A stretch of 64,000 bases of DNA from Eleusine coracana subsp. coracana (Eukaryota; Streptophyta; Magnoliopsida; Poales; Poaceae): assembly GCA_032690845.1 (NCBI GenBank), contig CM064427.1:22727164-22791163 (forward strand). Reading direction: 5' to 3'. Each line of letters opens with the position of its first letter. Position 1 is the stretch's first letter. Positions 1 through 12,038 of the stretch are shown piece after piece. The translations under genes were made by a program, and so were the position numbers. The notes beneath the pieces were generated by a model. That model was not told the DNA's origin. It ran no database searches and worked only from the letters and a program-made list of their open reading frames with translations.

Positions 1-804
1 GAGAGAAATAAGGGCACGATTTGTTCCAAAACATTATAAAAGTGACTTCTTTGACAAGCTGCAGAATTTGAGGCAAGGAAGCAAGTCTGTGGAGGAATAC
101 TACAAGGAGATGGAGCAGGCCATGATTAGAGCTCGTGTGCATGAGGATGAAGAGCAGTCCATGGCACGTTTTCTTTCTGGTTTGAACAAGCCAATCAAAC
201 GTGTTGTGGAATTTTAGACCTACAACAATGTGGTGGAGCTAGTACACATTGCTCAAAGGCTAAAAGGCAATTGGTTGATGACGCTAAACCAAGCAAGACT
301 TCAAATTTCAGCTCAAGGTCATCATCAAATGCTCCAAAAACAGCAAGGTTTGACTTGGGGCGAGGCATGTTTTCATCCGGAACAAACTCCAACAACAACT
401 CTTGTTCCAATGCTGCTCGAAAATCTAATGCATCTCCAAATATGGAGAAATCTGCTAGGCCAACATCATCAAAGGCCAATACTCCAATTGGTTCCACCTC
501 TAGGAGTATTGGAATTCAATGTTTTAAGTGCATGGGTCGAGGCCATGTCATCAAGGACTGTCCAAACAATCAAGTTGTGATTGTTATAGAAGGTGGAGAA
601 TATGATTCCGCTAGTGAAGATGAGTGTGACACTACTGCTGAAAGTGACAAGTTTGATGATGCACAAGAATCTAAACAAGGTGACTACCAAAACTATACGT
701 TTGAAGCCAGTAACACCATTGTGATCACCAAAGCATTAAGTGTTCAGCTCAACGATGAAGAACAAGCACAGAAGTTCAACTTATTAAGACCCAAGCCAAG
801 GTAA
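1..804 (+). pseudogene. gag (C-terminal part) of element B, broken
   Basis: Retrotransposon capsid/nucleocapsid precursor. The first ~215 bases encode the end of the retrotrans_gag domain (RARFVPKHY, LRQGSKSVEEYY, FLSGLNKPI). An in-frame TAG at 216-218 and a frameshift follow, and the frame is picked up again at 271. A Ser/Asn-rich linker leads to a CCHC zinc knuckle, CFKCMGRGHVIKDC, at 520-561, then an acidic tail. The N-terminus lies outside the window. Stop and frameshift make it non-functional. Confidence 0.8.
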
Positions 805-812
805 ACAACAAG

Positions 813-1479
813 TTGGTCAAATTGATAATTGATGGTGGTAGTTGCCACAACCTTGCTAGCAAAGAAATGTGTGATAAATTGGGGCTGACCATGATAAAAC
901 ATCCCCATCCATATCATGTGCAATGGTTCAGCGATTGCGGAGATGTCAAGGTGCAATATATGGTGAGGGTCACTTTCAGCATACATGATTACATCAATAC
1001 CGTTGAGTGCGATGTTGTGCCCATGACGGTATATCACTTGCTGTTAGGGAGGATGTGGCAATTTGATAGGCATGCTTTACATGATGGCCGAGACAACACA
1101 TATGCACTCAAGTGGCAAGGGAAAGGTGTCAAGTTGTTGCCCATGACTCCCACTCAAATCATAGCAGCCAACATGCAAAAGAAAATGAGTGAGTGCGAGA
1201 GAGAAAAGAAAAATGCTAGTGCTGTCCACAAATCGGTGAGTGAGCGCCACAAGCCAAACATGGGTGCAATAGAAGAGCATGAGAGAAAAAGTATGGTTGC
1301 TATAGCCACAAAATCTAAGATGAGAGAAATGAGAGAAAATCCTAACATAACGTATTTTGTACTCTTGTACAAAGATGCAATTCTTTCCACTAGTGACATG
1401 ACCTCTCTTCCTAGTATTGTTTCCAATGTGTTGCAGGCATTCCGTGATGTCTTTCCGGAGGAGGTACTTGCTAGCCTAC
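813..1479 (+). pseudogene. retropepsin-like protease of element B, truncated
   Basis: Aspartic protease domain of a Gypsy polyprotein. The active-site region reads LIIDGGSCHN near the start, followed by the HPHPYHVQW and CDVVPM blocks that recur in the proteases of elements A1 and A2 in this window. The frame is open to the junction with element H at 1480, where it is cut in the short linker (FPEE...) before reverse transcriptase. The separate frame relative to gag implies a frameshift around 804-830. Confidence 0.8.
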
Positions 1480-2895
1480 TGTTGACATGAAAATTACATG
1501 CGTGACCTGGGAGATCTGATTAGCTCCAGTGCAGGCTCAATACGGAAACCGAGGCGTGCCAGTCAATTTTCCCTGCAAATCGACAAAGAGACAAACGGTC
1601 AAATTACACAGGTCACCGGCCCAGGACATGCCGATGAAGAAAGCCGATAATGACTGTTCATGAAACCTGCCGATGCTATTATAGAAATAAAACATATGAG
1701 AATATAAACTGATCGGCTGATTATATCAGCTTATCGGCAAATTTAATTAAATAAGCAATTATAAATCATTAATGCTAATAAGAAATTAAAACAACAGGCC
1801 AGAGTCGATAAATCCACGATATTCGTATAATAACTGGCCAAGTCGATGCAATAGACTGAAGTAAATAGAGCTGAGTCGATAGATCTACAGTAAAGGTGTA
1901 TAAACTCGCTTTGTCAATGAAAGCAAGTTGTTGGGTCAGAGTCAATAGAAGTATAATAATCATGAACGAAACTCTGCTTGTCGATAGATGCTAAGTGGAT
2001 AGATCTGATAGCTGATATTGCAAATATGCCTCAAATTCACAGATCTAATTATGTCAAATAAAAAGGAGGGGATCAACTTCTAATATACAGCAGTAACTAG
2101 GCAAAATACTGAGAAGCGGATCGAACTGTGATAACCTGTCGGCTAAATGTCCCGACAGAACTCTATCGCCTCTGCCTACAAACAGATCGAATCCAACCCT
2201 ATCAGCCTAGCAAGAGATCAAAGTCGATGCAGCTTTGCTGATTCAAACAGATCGAACTTAATCGAGACAGTGTTCAAACACGACAAATAGAGCTAGATTT
2301 AATCTAATTATAGATAGAATCGATCAAGTGACTTCAATAAAAGATCTAAAACCCGGTCTACAAAACCCACAGAAATCATAAAAGATCGGACCTAGCTGAG
2401 ACAGTAATGCAATCTAAGTCGATAATACAAACCAAATAAAGATCTAATTACCAGATAACTAGCAAATCCAAAGATAACAACTAGAATATCAAATTAACGA
2501 GAAAGTACTAGCCAAAGTCGCTGAAATTACCGAGGGTGACTAATCCAAATCTCTCGCCGAGATCGGAGCCGTTGCAGCCCGCGCGAGACGAGAATGTCGT
2601 CAAAAAAAAGTTTGGCGATGCGCCGAGTTGTATTGAACGAAAGTGTTGTTTTTCTTGTATAGACCCTATTACATATTTATAACCTCATGCAAGGGATTCT
2701 GACCCGACTCGGTCAGGACTCTTCAACAAACCGACTAGGTTTATTTTTAAATGAAATCTGAACTAAAAATAGATGAAGATAAAACAACCCTAACGGGCCC
2801 ACTTTATTCCCTTCGGTCATTGAATTTGGTTGACTCCGGCTGATTCTGACCCCACGCAGATGATCACTGGGACCAGTCAAATTTTGGTAACAACA
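1480..2895 (-). repeat. 3' LTR of element H
   Basis: On the minus strand the LTR starts TGTTGTTACC right after a polypurine tract and ends ATGTCAACA at 1480, where element B's protease frame is cut. Length ~1416 bp. A TATA-like ttataaat motif is on the minus strand near 2673-2680. Several degenerate copies of GTCGATAGATCTA lie between about 1800 and 2010. No second LTR is in the window. Confidence 0.75.
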
Positions 2896-3900
2896 CATCC
2901 CCCCCCCCTGAGTCTGGGGTATGAAATCCTTCGTGCACCGGATTTTATCTTCTCGTTTACCACGTATCTCATTTACCACCCTGCTGCTTCAGATTCTAAT
3001 AAATGCAATCAATTGAGAACCACCCACTAGTCAGGTCGCATCTTCAGTACACCATCCAACCACTCGTCACCCTTAGTTGTGACCTGCCGTTTCCTATGTT
3101 GTCTTGGCTGTTGGTATTGCATTTTAACTTTCCTCATGCTTATCTTTCTCCCTCGAGTTCCCTCTGATCAACTTGGAGCGGCGTTTGGATTCCCCAAAGG
3201 TCAAGTCTAGGTTCTGTAAATAGATCCTTCCACCAGCCCCTTTTTCCTCATCTTGTTTACTACCTTCAACCATGGGTCTCTTACTGAGAGCTTTGATAGA
3301 AAAGTACCATTTATCTCCAAATCTATTAAGCGTACTGTGGCGAATACTTTTCGCTATTCTTGCCCCCAGATTCCTCCTTTCAATCCAAAGATTGTAGCTC
3401 CTCCTGCTCAGAAGCCAATCCGCTGACTCTTTTGCTCCTGGATAGCGGCACGGATGTCTAGAATGGCATCGGCAGAGCGGCCCTATCTCCCCCTTGCTCG
3501 GCGGGTGATGTCTGATGACATTGCCATCTTTGAAGGGGACGACGAGGAAGATGCTAATGTATCCTTTCCTTCTATCATGTTCCTCCTTTCATGTGCTTGG
3601 GATACTATTAATTACATCTTCATCCCCTAGCTGCCATAGAAGAATAGATCTCAACGAAACTGATTACCTGCATGTAATTGGCTTGTCTTCATCTTTTAAC
3701 ATCAGCCATTTGTAGTAGATGAAAACCTTTTCAACTAGAAATATATATTACTCCCGTCTCTGCATGTTGCACTTTTATCTTTATATTTTTCTGCTAAGGG
3801 CGATATTCCCAATATCGGCCATCTCAAATCGATGCACCACCACCGGCTCTCACCACTTAAACGCGATACTCAAAACAATCGGCCATGATCAGCAACGGGA
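2896..3900 (-). other. polypurine tract and 3' internal region of H
   Basis: The complement of the run of ten C at 2899-2908 is the polypurine tract directly abutting the LTR. The rest has no intact gene. On the opposite (+) strand around 3271-3560 there are short broken stretches of protein-like sequence, which could be a decayed antisense accessory ORF of the sort known between pol and the 3' LTR in Tat elements. I cannot identify it. Confidence 0.5.
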
Positions 3901-4293
3901 TCACGAGTCAACCCAAATGCTTGGATGATACTTCTTCAAATATTTGCCATTAATTGCTCTCCCAAACTCTTCTCCATCTAAACCTTGTAGAAAATATGCA
4001 TTGCCAGGCGTACATCAACTCACTTCAAAGGGTCCTTCCCCAGTTGGAGACCATTTTCCAAATCAACTATCTCTAGAGCTGATGGGCATAATTAACTTCC
4101 AAACAAGATCGCCTTCTACAAAACTCTTGAATTCTCTCCGAGGCCCTCATGATGCTGCATGACATCTTCTAACTCATCAAACATAACCTGCCTGTAATCA
4201 TCGGCTGATAATTCATCTTGCAACTCTATTCTTTTGGACCCTAGATTCGTTTCCCATGGCAAAACCGCTTCATGTCCATAAACTAACTGATAT
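3901..4293 (-). pseudogene. integrase C-terminus of H, broken
   Basis: Minus-strand translation, with several stops, gives the typical end of a Gypsy integrase: the VYGHEAVLPWE and SKRIELQDELSADDY blocks, a GPFE-type GPY/F segment, then IQAFGLTRDP after a terminal WVDS and stop at 3901-3903. The part upstream of 4293 is missing. At least three in-frame stops show it is dead. Confidence 0.7.
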
Positions 4294-5215
4294 TGATGAG
4301 GACATCACTCCTATGGATACACACAACACTCCTCCAATTCTGGACTTGCAAGGTCCAATGACTAGAGCTCGTGACGACGACTAAATTTAGAGGTGAGCTC
4401 GTTCCTACGTTCTTCGCTATATGTTACTTTTGAGAATGGTTTGCTACCAAATGATTATTTTATGATTAGAAACAATGGAAAGGACCAGAAGAAGATGGGA
4501 GAAGGAGTTGGGAACGTCGAGGACCAGCAAGGGCTTGGAAGCCAAAGTGGAGGCCCAATCAAAACCGACTTCGAGTCTGTTTCGGGGCCCAGGACCAGTA
4601 TGCACTAAAACAGTCACCCAGGACGCATACTGACTCTGATTTGGACGTTCTACATATGCACGAAAAGATAAGGAGAAGACCTTTCCAACGCCGCCAGCCT
4701 CATATCAAAATTCATCAGGAGTCATCGGGGACCATCGAAACAAGAGAGAGTCCAGAATCTGTGTTGGTGATGCGTCACCTATTTTTGGCCTTTGGGCTTT
4801 GTATTTAGTTGAGCCCAATTAGGGGTGCGTCCAGAGGGTCTTGCACGATTCTAGGGTCTTTATATACAGCTTCCGCCGCACCATTAGGGTTCGGGTTCTG
4901 CTTAGATCAATTCTGTTCATAAACAGTGTCACCGTTCATCGGTTTGTGAGACCCCAACTTCGAGAGTTTAATCATATATTTGCAATTGTGTTGCATTCTT
5001 CATTGTTCTTGCTTGTGTTCTTGATTCACAGGCAGGGATTAGCCTTCTCGACGAGGTCAATCATCTTTGGACGGTTGATAACCAGAGGAGACGTCGTGCT
5101 GCGATTGCGGGGTTTAGAATGTGCTGTTCTGAAGCCAGATCGATTTGTGTGTCGCCTCTGACCAAATCAACTTACCAAGAACCCTTCGAAAGATCGGGAA
5201 CCCTTGTTTACATAA
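4294..5215 (+). repeat. 5' LTR of A1
   Basis: Begins TGATGAGGACATC and ends just before the primer binding site. 922 bp, against 923 for the partner at 11116-12038. The same start is found for both LTRs of A2, which fixes the boundary. A TATA-like tttatatac is near 4858. The first ~315 bp match the pol tail coding sequence found in the 3' LTR but here are broken in frame. Confidence 0.9.
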
Positions 5216-5217
5216 AG

Positions 5218-5230
5218 TGGTGATCAGAGC
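5218..5230 (+). other. primer binding site of A1 (initiator Met tRNA type)
   Basis: TGGTGATCAGAGC two bases after the LTR. The usual plant form is TGGTATCAGAGC, so there is one extra base. A2 has an extra base at the same place (TGGTAATCAGAGC), while A3 has the canonical site. Confidence 0.8.
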
Positions 5231-6401
5231 TTCAGGTGCACCATTAGATTCACACTATCCTTTAGTTTTGTTTTCGTGTTCTTCCTTTCGTCCACAGAAA
5301 AGCCAAAAAAAAAATTCCCCCGTCCATAACCACGTGTTTAGCCTTTGCATATTTCAATTTCAGAGTCTGTAGTGTTGAGTTTGTGCTCTAGTTCTTGTTT
5401 AGTCGCTGGTTTAGTTTGTGTTTTTGTTGTCAATAGTGTTTTCCTTGCAACCCTAGCCGCCATCCCTTCGACCACCCTCGGTTTTATCGGCTTTGTGTGC
5501 TAGGGTTGATTGATCAACACACCCACCCTAATCCCACCCTAAACCCACCCTCACCACCTCGGACCAATTTTCACAAATTCCACTTTCCGCTGCATCCACC
5601 CCCACCAAAGAAATCCCTACCCGACCCTAAACCCGACTCGGGTTTCAGTCAAACCCCGGGTTTCTTCATAACCGATTCCGACACCCCTTCGGTAAAACGG
5701 CCATAACTTTTCGCTCTGTTGTCCGTTTTGGCTGAAATTTTTACAGGAGATTCTTGACAAAAAATTGAGCATATGCCCTGTGTGCCCTCGTCAAAAAATT
5801 CAAAAAAAAGGGAAGATAAAGAAAAAATTCATTCAAGTTGAAACTCGACGTTTTCTAAAACTTCAAGATTTTCTGTAGGCCACGTCCTAACTTGGTTTGA
5901 GCTGAAAGTTTTTGTGGTTTCTCCCTGTTTGCTAGTGAGTTGAAACAAAATATCAAAAAAATAAAATAAAAAAAATAAATTTTGGATTCCTACTAGCGCT
6001 CCATCTAGCCCCCTGGGATTTCTGAGTTTGGCTGTTTTACACTTAGCCCCCTGTTATCGACTGTGTGCCTTTGTCTTCTTGTTTCTTCTTTTCTATCTCT
6101 ACTGTTCTAGGACATAGTTAGACCAGCAACTAGGGACAAGTTACTTGGGCACTTATTCAGCTTTACTATCTGTTTTTGATTTGTGTGCCACTCACATATA
6201 TATATTTGGCCTTCCTAGCTCTACAAACTTCTTCTGGACAGCACATAGGTTATTTTGTAACCCTTGCAATCGTGGAACACACCTCCCTGGTATCCTTCAC
6301 TTTGTTGTTTTCAGAACTTTGTAAGAGCTTGCAAGAAGCTTCCTTTTGCTATGTTGAGAGGCACCACTGCTTAGTAGTTTTGTAGGGATAACCTTCACTT
6401 T
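5231..6401 (+). other. leader of A1
   Basis: About 1.17 kb between PBS and gag without a convincing gene. It has C-rich stretches around 5520-5650 and A-rich stretches around 5940-5980. A2 has lost most of this leader by a deletion of roughly 0.94 kb. Confidence 0.6.
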
Positions 6402-7806
6402 TTGTTTCCTGTTTTGGTGTTTCTGATGTCAAGAAGCGATGGAGAGGATGCTTCACCCTCAAAATTTGATGAGTGCGTGAGCCAAAGTCAGCGTGATTTG
6501 GCAGAGACGATCACCAGGGCCAACACCGACGCCGTCACCAAGCTTCACCTAGAAGAAAGCATTGAGCGGTTGGATAAGAGAGTCACTAAGCTAACCGATC
6601 AGGTTGTCGAATTGGAGACCACTCACAAGACCAACAACAACAACACCAACACCAACACCAATACCAACACCAACAACGACGTTGAAGACGATCATGATGA
6701 AGCAACGGTGTATAAGGCTGATGGCACCGTCGATAGGTCAGCTACAAGGACCGCAAGGTTACGATGTCATTTGCAACGTGACCCTCAAGGTATGGGTGGT
6801 TTCCACAACCACAACCGTCGCACACAAGGTAACCATGCTCCAGATGACCTGTATGCTAAAATTAAGTTTTCAATTCCTTCGTTTTCGGGTCAGTACGATG
6901 GTGATGCTTACCTTGATTGGGAAATGACGGTAGAACAAAAATTTAATGCCCACCTTGTTCCTGAACAACATAGAGTTAGAAGGGCCACTAGTGAGTTTAA
7001 GGACTTTGCTATTGTTTGGTGGAGTGGTCTAGCTGCTGAAACCGATTTGCCCACTACTTGGGAAGAACTTAAGGTAGAAATGCGTGATCGTTTTGTTCCT
7101 CCTTCTTTTTATAGAGAAATTCGTAATAAACTGCAATGTTTAGATCAAGGAGATAAAACTGTTCAAGAGTATTTTAGTGAGCTTCAGAAGGGTTTGATTC
7201 ATTGTGTTGTGGTTGAAAATGTAGAGGATCAGATTTGCCGCTTTTATTCTGGTTTGAGAAAAGAAATTCAGTACATCCTTGATTATAAAGAATTTTATAC
7301 CCTCAACCAGTGTTTCCAGTATGCTATGCTTGCAAGGAAAGAATCACAAGGACTTTTCCAGGCTTTTGAGGAGTACAGCAAGTCCAGAAATTTCTACCCA
7401 CCACGGCCGACGGGGACTTCGAGGCTGCCCACGCCATCTTTCCGGCCGCCCCCACCAGCTAGTGTTGTTTCTGCAGCACCAAGATCAGCCCCTGCCCCTT
7501 CTACGTGCTCAGGTAAAAATTCTATGCAGGTACCGGCTAATAGTGCGTCCTCTGTTGCTTCAACGGGACGCACTACAGGGATTCAGTGCCACCGCTGCCA
7601 TGGTCTTGGCCATGTGCAGAAAGATTACCCAAGTAGGCGGACAGGCATATGTGGCGACAGATGATGGCGGTTACATGAGCACCTCCGATGTGGAGGATGA
7701 GGAGGAGGATGTCGCTGCCACCAGCGGTGACCTCGTCCTTGGAGGCGGAGATACCACGAGCTATATGAATATTATTGTACAGCGTGTGCTTAGCACACAA
7801 ATCTAG
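6402..7806 (+). pseudogene. gag of A1
   Basis: Gag polyprotein: basic/acidic N-terminus with a heptad-like stretch (ERLDKRVTKLTDQVVELE), an Asn/Thr repeat encoded by an AAC/ACC microsatellite, the retrotrans_gag domain (YLDWEMTVEQKF to IQYILDYKEF), a Pro-rich linker and a CCHC knuckle. In this copy the last Cys is Tyr (CHRCHGLGHVQKDY). The likely start is the ATG at 6426 (MSRSDGED); an in-frame ATG also lies at 6402. A frameshift near 7640 ends the frame at 7664, and a TAG at 7804-7806 closes the original frame. Confidence 0.85.
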
Positions 7807-7815
7807 CAGCCCGAG

Positions 7816-9282
7816 ATGATGCAACGACATAACTTGTTCCAGATTTTCTTCGTCATCAAGAACCGTCGAGCACGTGTCATCATTGATGGAGGAAGCTGCA
7901 ACAATTTGGTGAGTTCTGATGTGGTTAAGAAGCTTGATTTGACCACACGCCCACATCCACATCCATACTACATTCAGTGGTTAAATGACTCTGGAAAAGC
8001 TAAGGTAATACAAACTTGCAGAGTTCCTTTTTCCATTGGTTCCTATGTGGATTCTGTTGATTGTGATGTTGTACCCATGCAAGCTTATTCACTTTTATTG
8101 GGTAAACCTTGGGAATTTGATAATGATGTTGTACACCATGGTAAAAGTAATAAGTACACTTTTATGCATAAAGGAACTAAAATTACTTTGTTACCAATGA
8201 CCCCTGCTGAAATTGTACAAGCTGACTTAGAACGAGCTACTACTTTAAAAAATAAAAGCCCTGAAATTCAGCAACCTGTTAATTCTGATTCTACACCAAG
8301 TAATGTTAATGATTCTTCATGTTCTAAGGGTGCTGGAATTAAATTACAAGGTCGTTCATGTCTTGCCACAAAATCTGAGCTTGCTGAAATTTCTGCTGAT
8401 GATATTTGCTATGCTTTGATATGCAAACAAGCCTTGTTTTCGCTTGGTGATATTGCTTCTAGTGCTTTGCCTCCTGTTGTCACTAACCTTTTGCAGGAGT
8501 ATGAGGATCCTTTCCCGGCTGAGATACCCCCGTGATTGCCACCTTTGAGAGGGATTGAGCATCAAATTGATTTGATTCCTGGTGCTACTTTACCAAACCA
8601 TGCTGCTTATAGGACCAACCCTGAGGAGACTAAGGAGATACAACGACAAGTCCAAGACCTTTTGGATCGTGGGTATGTTCGTCAATCACTTAGTCCTTGT
8701 GTTGTTCCTGTACTTTTGGTTCCTAAGAAAGATGGTTCTTGGCGTATATGTGTAGATTATAGAGCCATTAATAACATTACTATTAGGTATCGTCATCCTA
8801 TTCCTAGGCTAGACGACATGCTTGATTAGTTATGTGGTACTATAATTTTCACTAAAATTGATTTGCGTAGTGGCTACCATCAAATTAGAATAAAACTTGG
8901 AGATGAATGGAAAATAGCTTTCAAAACCAAATTCGGGTTGTATGAGTGGTTAGTAATGCCTTTTGGGTTAACTAATGCACCCAGTACTTTCATGCGTTTG
9001 ATGAATGAGGTTTTAAGACCTTTTATTGGCAAATTTGTGGTTGTTTACTTTGATGATATCTTGATTTATAGCAAATCCATGGATGATCATATGATTCATT
9101 TGCGTGCTGTTTTTGATGCTTTGCGAGTTGCACGTTTATTTGGTAACCTTGAGAAGTGCACCTTTTGCACGGATCGAGTCTCTTTTCTTTGCTATGTTGT
9201 GACTCCACAGGGAATGGAGGTGGATGAGGCGAAGATTGAAGCCATAAAGATCTGCCCTGTACCAAAATTATCACACAGGTGA
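7816..9282 (+). pseudogene. protease and reverse transcriptase of A1
   Basis: Protease with VIIDGGSCNNLVS at its start, then the linker FPAEIPP and reverse transcriptase. A TGA at 8533-8535 replaces a Gly codon still present in A2, and a TAG at 8827-8829 replaces Glu. RT motifs are otherwise readable: RYRHPIPRLDDMLD, LRSGYHQIR, MPFGLTNAPSTFM and the catalytic YFDDILIYSK, intact in this copy. The frame ends at 9282 by a one-base deletion in an A run shared with A2. Confidence 0.85.
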
Positions 9283-9852
9283 GGAGTTTTCTTGGTCTTG
9301 TAGGTTTCTACCGCTGCTTTGTCAAAGATTTCAGCACCATTGCTGCACCATTGCATGAGTTGACAAAGAAGGGCGTTGACTTCTATTTTGGTAAGGTACA
9401 TCATGAGTCTTTTGATGCTTTGAAGGACAAACTTACATATGCACCATTGCTGCAATTATCCAATTTTGATAAGACTTTTGAGCTTGAATGTGATGCTAGT
9501 GGTATAGGCATTGGTGGTGTTTTGATGCAAGATGGTAAACCTATTGCATACTTTAGTGAGAAAATTACTGGGCCTGTTTTGAATTATTCCACGTATGATA
9601 AGGAACTATATGCACTTGTACGTTCTTTACAGACGTGGCGTCATTATTTGTTGCCCAAAGAATTTGTTATTCATTCTGATCATGAATCACTTAAGTATAT
9701 TCGTTCTCAATGCAATTTGAACCGTAGACATGCTAAATGGGTTGAGTTTATTGAGTTTTTTTTTATATTATTAAACATAAGAAAGGGAAGGATAATGTGA
9801 TTGCTGATGCTTTATCTAGGCAATATACTTTGTTGTCTCAACTTGATTGTTG
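9279..9852 (+). pseudogene. RNase H region of A1
   Basis: Starts in the RT connection (RSFLGLVGFYR) and continues into the Gypsy RNase H domain (ELECDASGIGIGGVL, AYFSEKI, YDKELYALVRSL, FVIHSDHESLKYI). An expanded T run at about 9757-9764 shifts the frame relative to A2, and a TGA at 9853-9855 follows. Non-functional. Confidence 0.8.
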
Positions 9853-11431
9853 AATTTTTGTACTTGAGGCAATTAAAGAACAATATGTTGCTGATGTTGA
9901 TTTTAAAGATGTATTGCTGCACTGTAAAGATGGTCGTGCTTGGAACAAATTTGTGTTGAATGATGGTTTCTTGTTTAGAGCTAACCGCCTATGCATTCCA
10001 GTTGGTTCCGTTCGTCTTTTGTTGTTGCAGGAGGCGCATGGAGGTGGATTGATGGGTCATTTTGGTGCTAAGAAGATGGAGGATATTTTGGCCACACACT
10101 TCTTTTGGCCAAGGATGAGGAAAGATGTTGAGCGTTTTGTTGCTCGCTGCACTACATGTCAAGAAGCTAAGTCTCGATTGAATCCACATGGTTTAAACAT
10201 GCCACTTCCTGTTCCTTCTATTCCTTGGGCGGATATTTCTATGGACTTTGTTTTAGGACTGCCTAGGACTAAGAGGGGGAGCGATAGCATTTTTGTTGTT
10301 GTGGATCATTTTTCCAAGATGGCACAGTTTATACCATGTCATAAAACTGATGATGCTAGTTATATTGCTGACCTCTTTTTCAAAGAAATTGTACGTTTGC
10401 ATGGTATGCCTTCTACTATTGTTTCAGATTGTGATGCAAAATTCTTGAGTCATTTTTGGCGCACGCTTTGGAATAAGTTGGGTACAAAGTTGCTATTTTC
10501 TACAACTTGTCATGCAGAAATTGATGGACAAACTGAGGTTGTGAACCGCACTTTGGGTACTATGTTACGAGCTATTTTGAAGAAAAATTTGAAGCAATGG
10601 GAAGAATGCTTGCCTCATGTTGAGTTTGCTTATAATCGGGCAACACATTCTACTACCAAGCTAAGTCCCTTCAAGGTAGTTTATGGTTTTGATCCCCATA
10701 CTCCACTTGATATACTTCCTCTACCTATTAATGAGAGAGTTCATGTTGATGGTAAGGAGCGTGCTAAATTTGTTTTGCAAATGCATGAGACCACTAGACT
10801 TAGCATTGAAAAGATGAATGAAAAATATAAAATTGCTGGTAGTAAGGGAAGAAAGGAAGTAAAGCTTGATGTAGGAGATTTAGTGTGGTTACACTTAAGG
10901 AAGGATAGATTTCCAGAATTGAGAAAGTCTAAACTAATGCCTAGAGCTGATGGTCCATTCAAAATAATAGAGAAGATTAATGATAATGCATACAAACTTG
11001 AGTTGCCTCCCGAGTTCGGGGTTAGTCCTACTTTTAACATTTCAGATTTGAAACCATACTTGGGAGAGGAGGATGAGCTTGAGTCGAGGACGATTCCACT
11101 TCAAGAGGGGGAGGATGATGAGGACATCACTCCTATGGATACACACAACACTCCTCCAAATCTGGACTTGCAAGGTCCAATGACTAGAGCTCGTGCACGA
11201 CAACTAAATTTAGAGGTGAGCTCGTTCCTACGTTCTTCGCTATATGTTACTTTTGAGAATGGTTTGCTACCTAATGATTATTTTATGATTAGAAACCATG
11301 GAGAGGACCAGGAGATGATGGGAGAAGGAGTTGGGAACATTGAGGACCAGCGAGGGCTTGGAAGCCAAAGTGGAGGCCCAATCAAAACCGACTTCGAGTC
11401 TGTTTCAGGGCCCAGGACCAGTCTGCACTAA
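9853..11431 (+). pseudogene. integrase of A1 with C-terminal tail encoded in the LTR
   Basis: Open frame from 9914. HHCC zinc-binding region (HGGGLMGHF ... RCTTCQEAKS), catalytic core with MDFVLGLPRT, VVDHFSKMAQF, TIVSDCDAKF and the TEVVNRTLG block holding the final Glu, then the GPY/F module (DGPFKIIEKINDNAYKLEL ending NISDLKPYL). No classical chromodomain follows. Instead an acidic stretch EGEDDEDI crosses into the 3' LTR and continues about 105 codons (TRARARQLN). This pol-into-LTR extension is a known CRM trait. The protein is probably dead because upstream pol frames are broken. Confidence 0.85.
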
Positions 11432-12038
11432 AACAGTCACCCAGGACGCATACGGACTCAGATTTGGACGTTCTACATATGTAAAGAAAGATAAGGAGAA
11501 GTCCTTTCGAATGCAGCCAGCCTCATGTGAAAATTCATCCGGAGTCATCGGAAATCGTCGAAACAAGAGACAGTCCAGAATCTGTGTTGATGCTATGTCG
11601 CCTATTTTTGGCCTTTGGGCTTTGTATTTAGATGAGCCCAATTAGGGACGCGTCCAGAGGGTCTTGCATGACCCTAGGGTCTTTATATACAGCCGCCACC
11701 ACACCATTAGGGTTCGAGTTTTACTTAGATCAATTCTGTTCATAAATAGTGTCGTCGTTCATCGGTTTGTGAGACCCCAACTTCGAGAGTTTAATCATAC
11801 ATCTGCAATTGTGTTGCATTCTTCGTTGTTCTTGCTTGTATTCTTGATTCGCAGGCAAGGATTAGCCTTCTCGGTGAGGTCAATCGTCTTTGGACGGTTG
11901 ATAACCAGAGGAGACGTCATGCTGCGATTGCGGGGTTTAGAACGTGCTGTTCTGAAGCCGGATCGATTTGTGTGTCGCCTCCGACCAAATCAACTTACCA
12001 AGAACCTTTAAGAAGATCGGGAACCCTTGTCCACATCA
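11116..12038 (+). repeat. 3' LTR of A1
   Basis: Preceded by the polypurine tract agagggggagga (11104-11115), starts TGATGAGGACATC and ends CCACATCA. 923 bp. It joins directly to reverse transcriptase of element B at 12039. Confidence 0.9.

Larger units (their letters stand above)
1..1479 (+). mobile_element. CRM-like Ty3/Gypsy element B, 5' coding segment
   Basis: Gag and protease part of an old Gypsy element that begins upstream of the window. The coding order gag, zinc knuckle, protease runs to the point where reverse transcriptase should start and stops abruptly at the LTR of element H. Reverse transcriptase of a very similar element in the same orientation resumes at 12039, so I read 1-1479, 12039-13132 and 26675-28860 as one element. 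About 150 bp (some 50 codons by comparison with element A) is missing between the first two pieces. The CRM assignment rests on the pol and LTR features seen in the last piece. Confidence 0.8.
1480..4293 (-). mobile_element. Tat-like Ty3/Gypsy remnant H (3' end)
   Basis: Reading the minus strand: end of integrase (4293-3901), a long 3' internal region without clear genes (3900-2896), a G-rich polypurine tract and a 3' LTR (2895-1480). It interrupts element B exactly at 1479/1480. The 5' part of H (rest of pol, gag, 5' LTR) is absent because element A1 starts at 4294 and B resumes on the far side of A1. So a deletion or recombination removed it together with ~150 bp of B. The Tat lineage is inferred from the integrase C-terminus and the long 3' internal region. 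Confidence 0.7.
4294..12038 (+). mobile_element. CRM-like Ty3/Gypsy element A1, near full length
   Basis: LTR (4294-5215), PBS, long leader, gag, protease, RT, RNase H, integrase, polypurine tract and LTR (11116-12038), 7745 bp. LTR ends are TGATGAGGACATC and CATCA (5' copy mutated to CATAA). The flanks gatat and ttagt do not match, and the 5' flank is element H while the 3' flank is element B, so the element is not at an intact insertion site. Pol reads through into the 3' LTR, which is known of the CRM clade. At least six stops or frameshifts disable it. Confidence 0.9.

Noticed and set aside
1750..2010. GTCGATAGATCTA-like repeats in the LTR of H as a second paired-site system
   Set aside because: Copies are degenerate and the distances irregular; not the 21-bp pattern.
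6638..6680. AAC/ACC microsatellite as a separate repeat feature
   Set aside because: It is part of the gag coding region (Asn/Thr run) and also found in A2 at 53263-53300.
11664..12011. Arg/Leu-rich open frame in LTRs of the A family (also 4841, 39365, 42899, 52382, 58252)
   Set aside because: Repeated simply because the LTR repeats; lies in the transcript start/U5 part, no known domain, no independent support.
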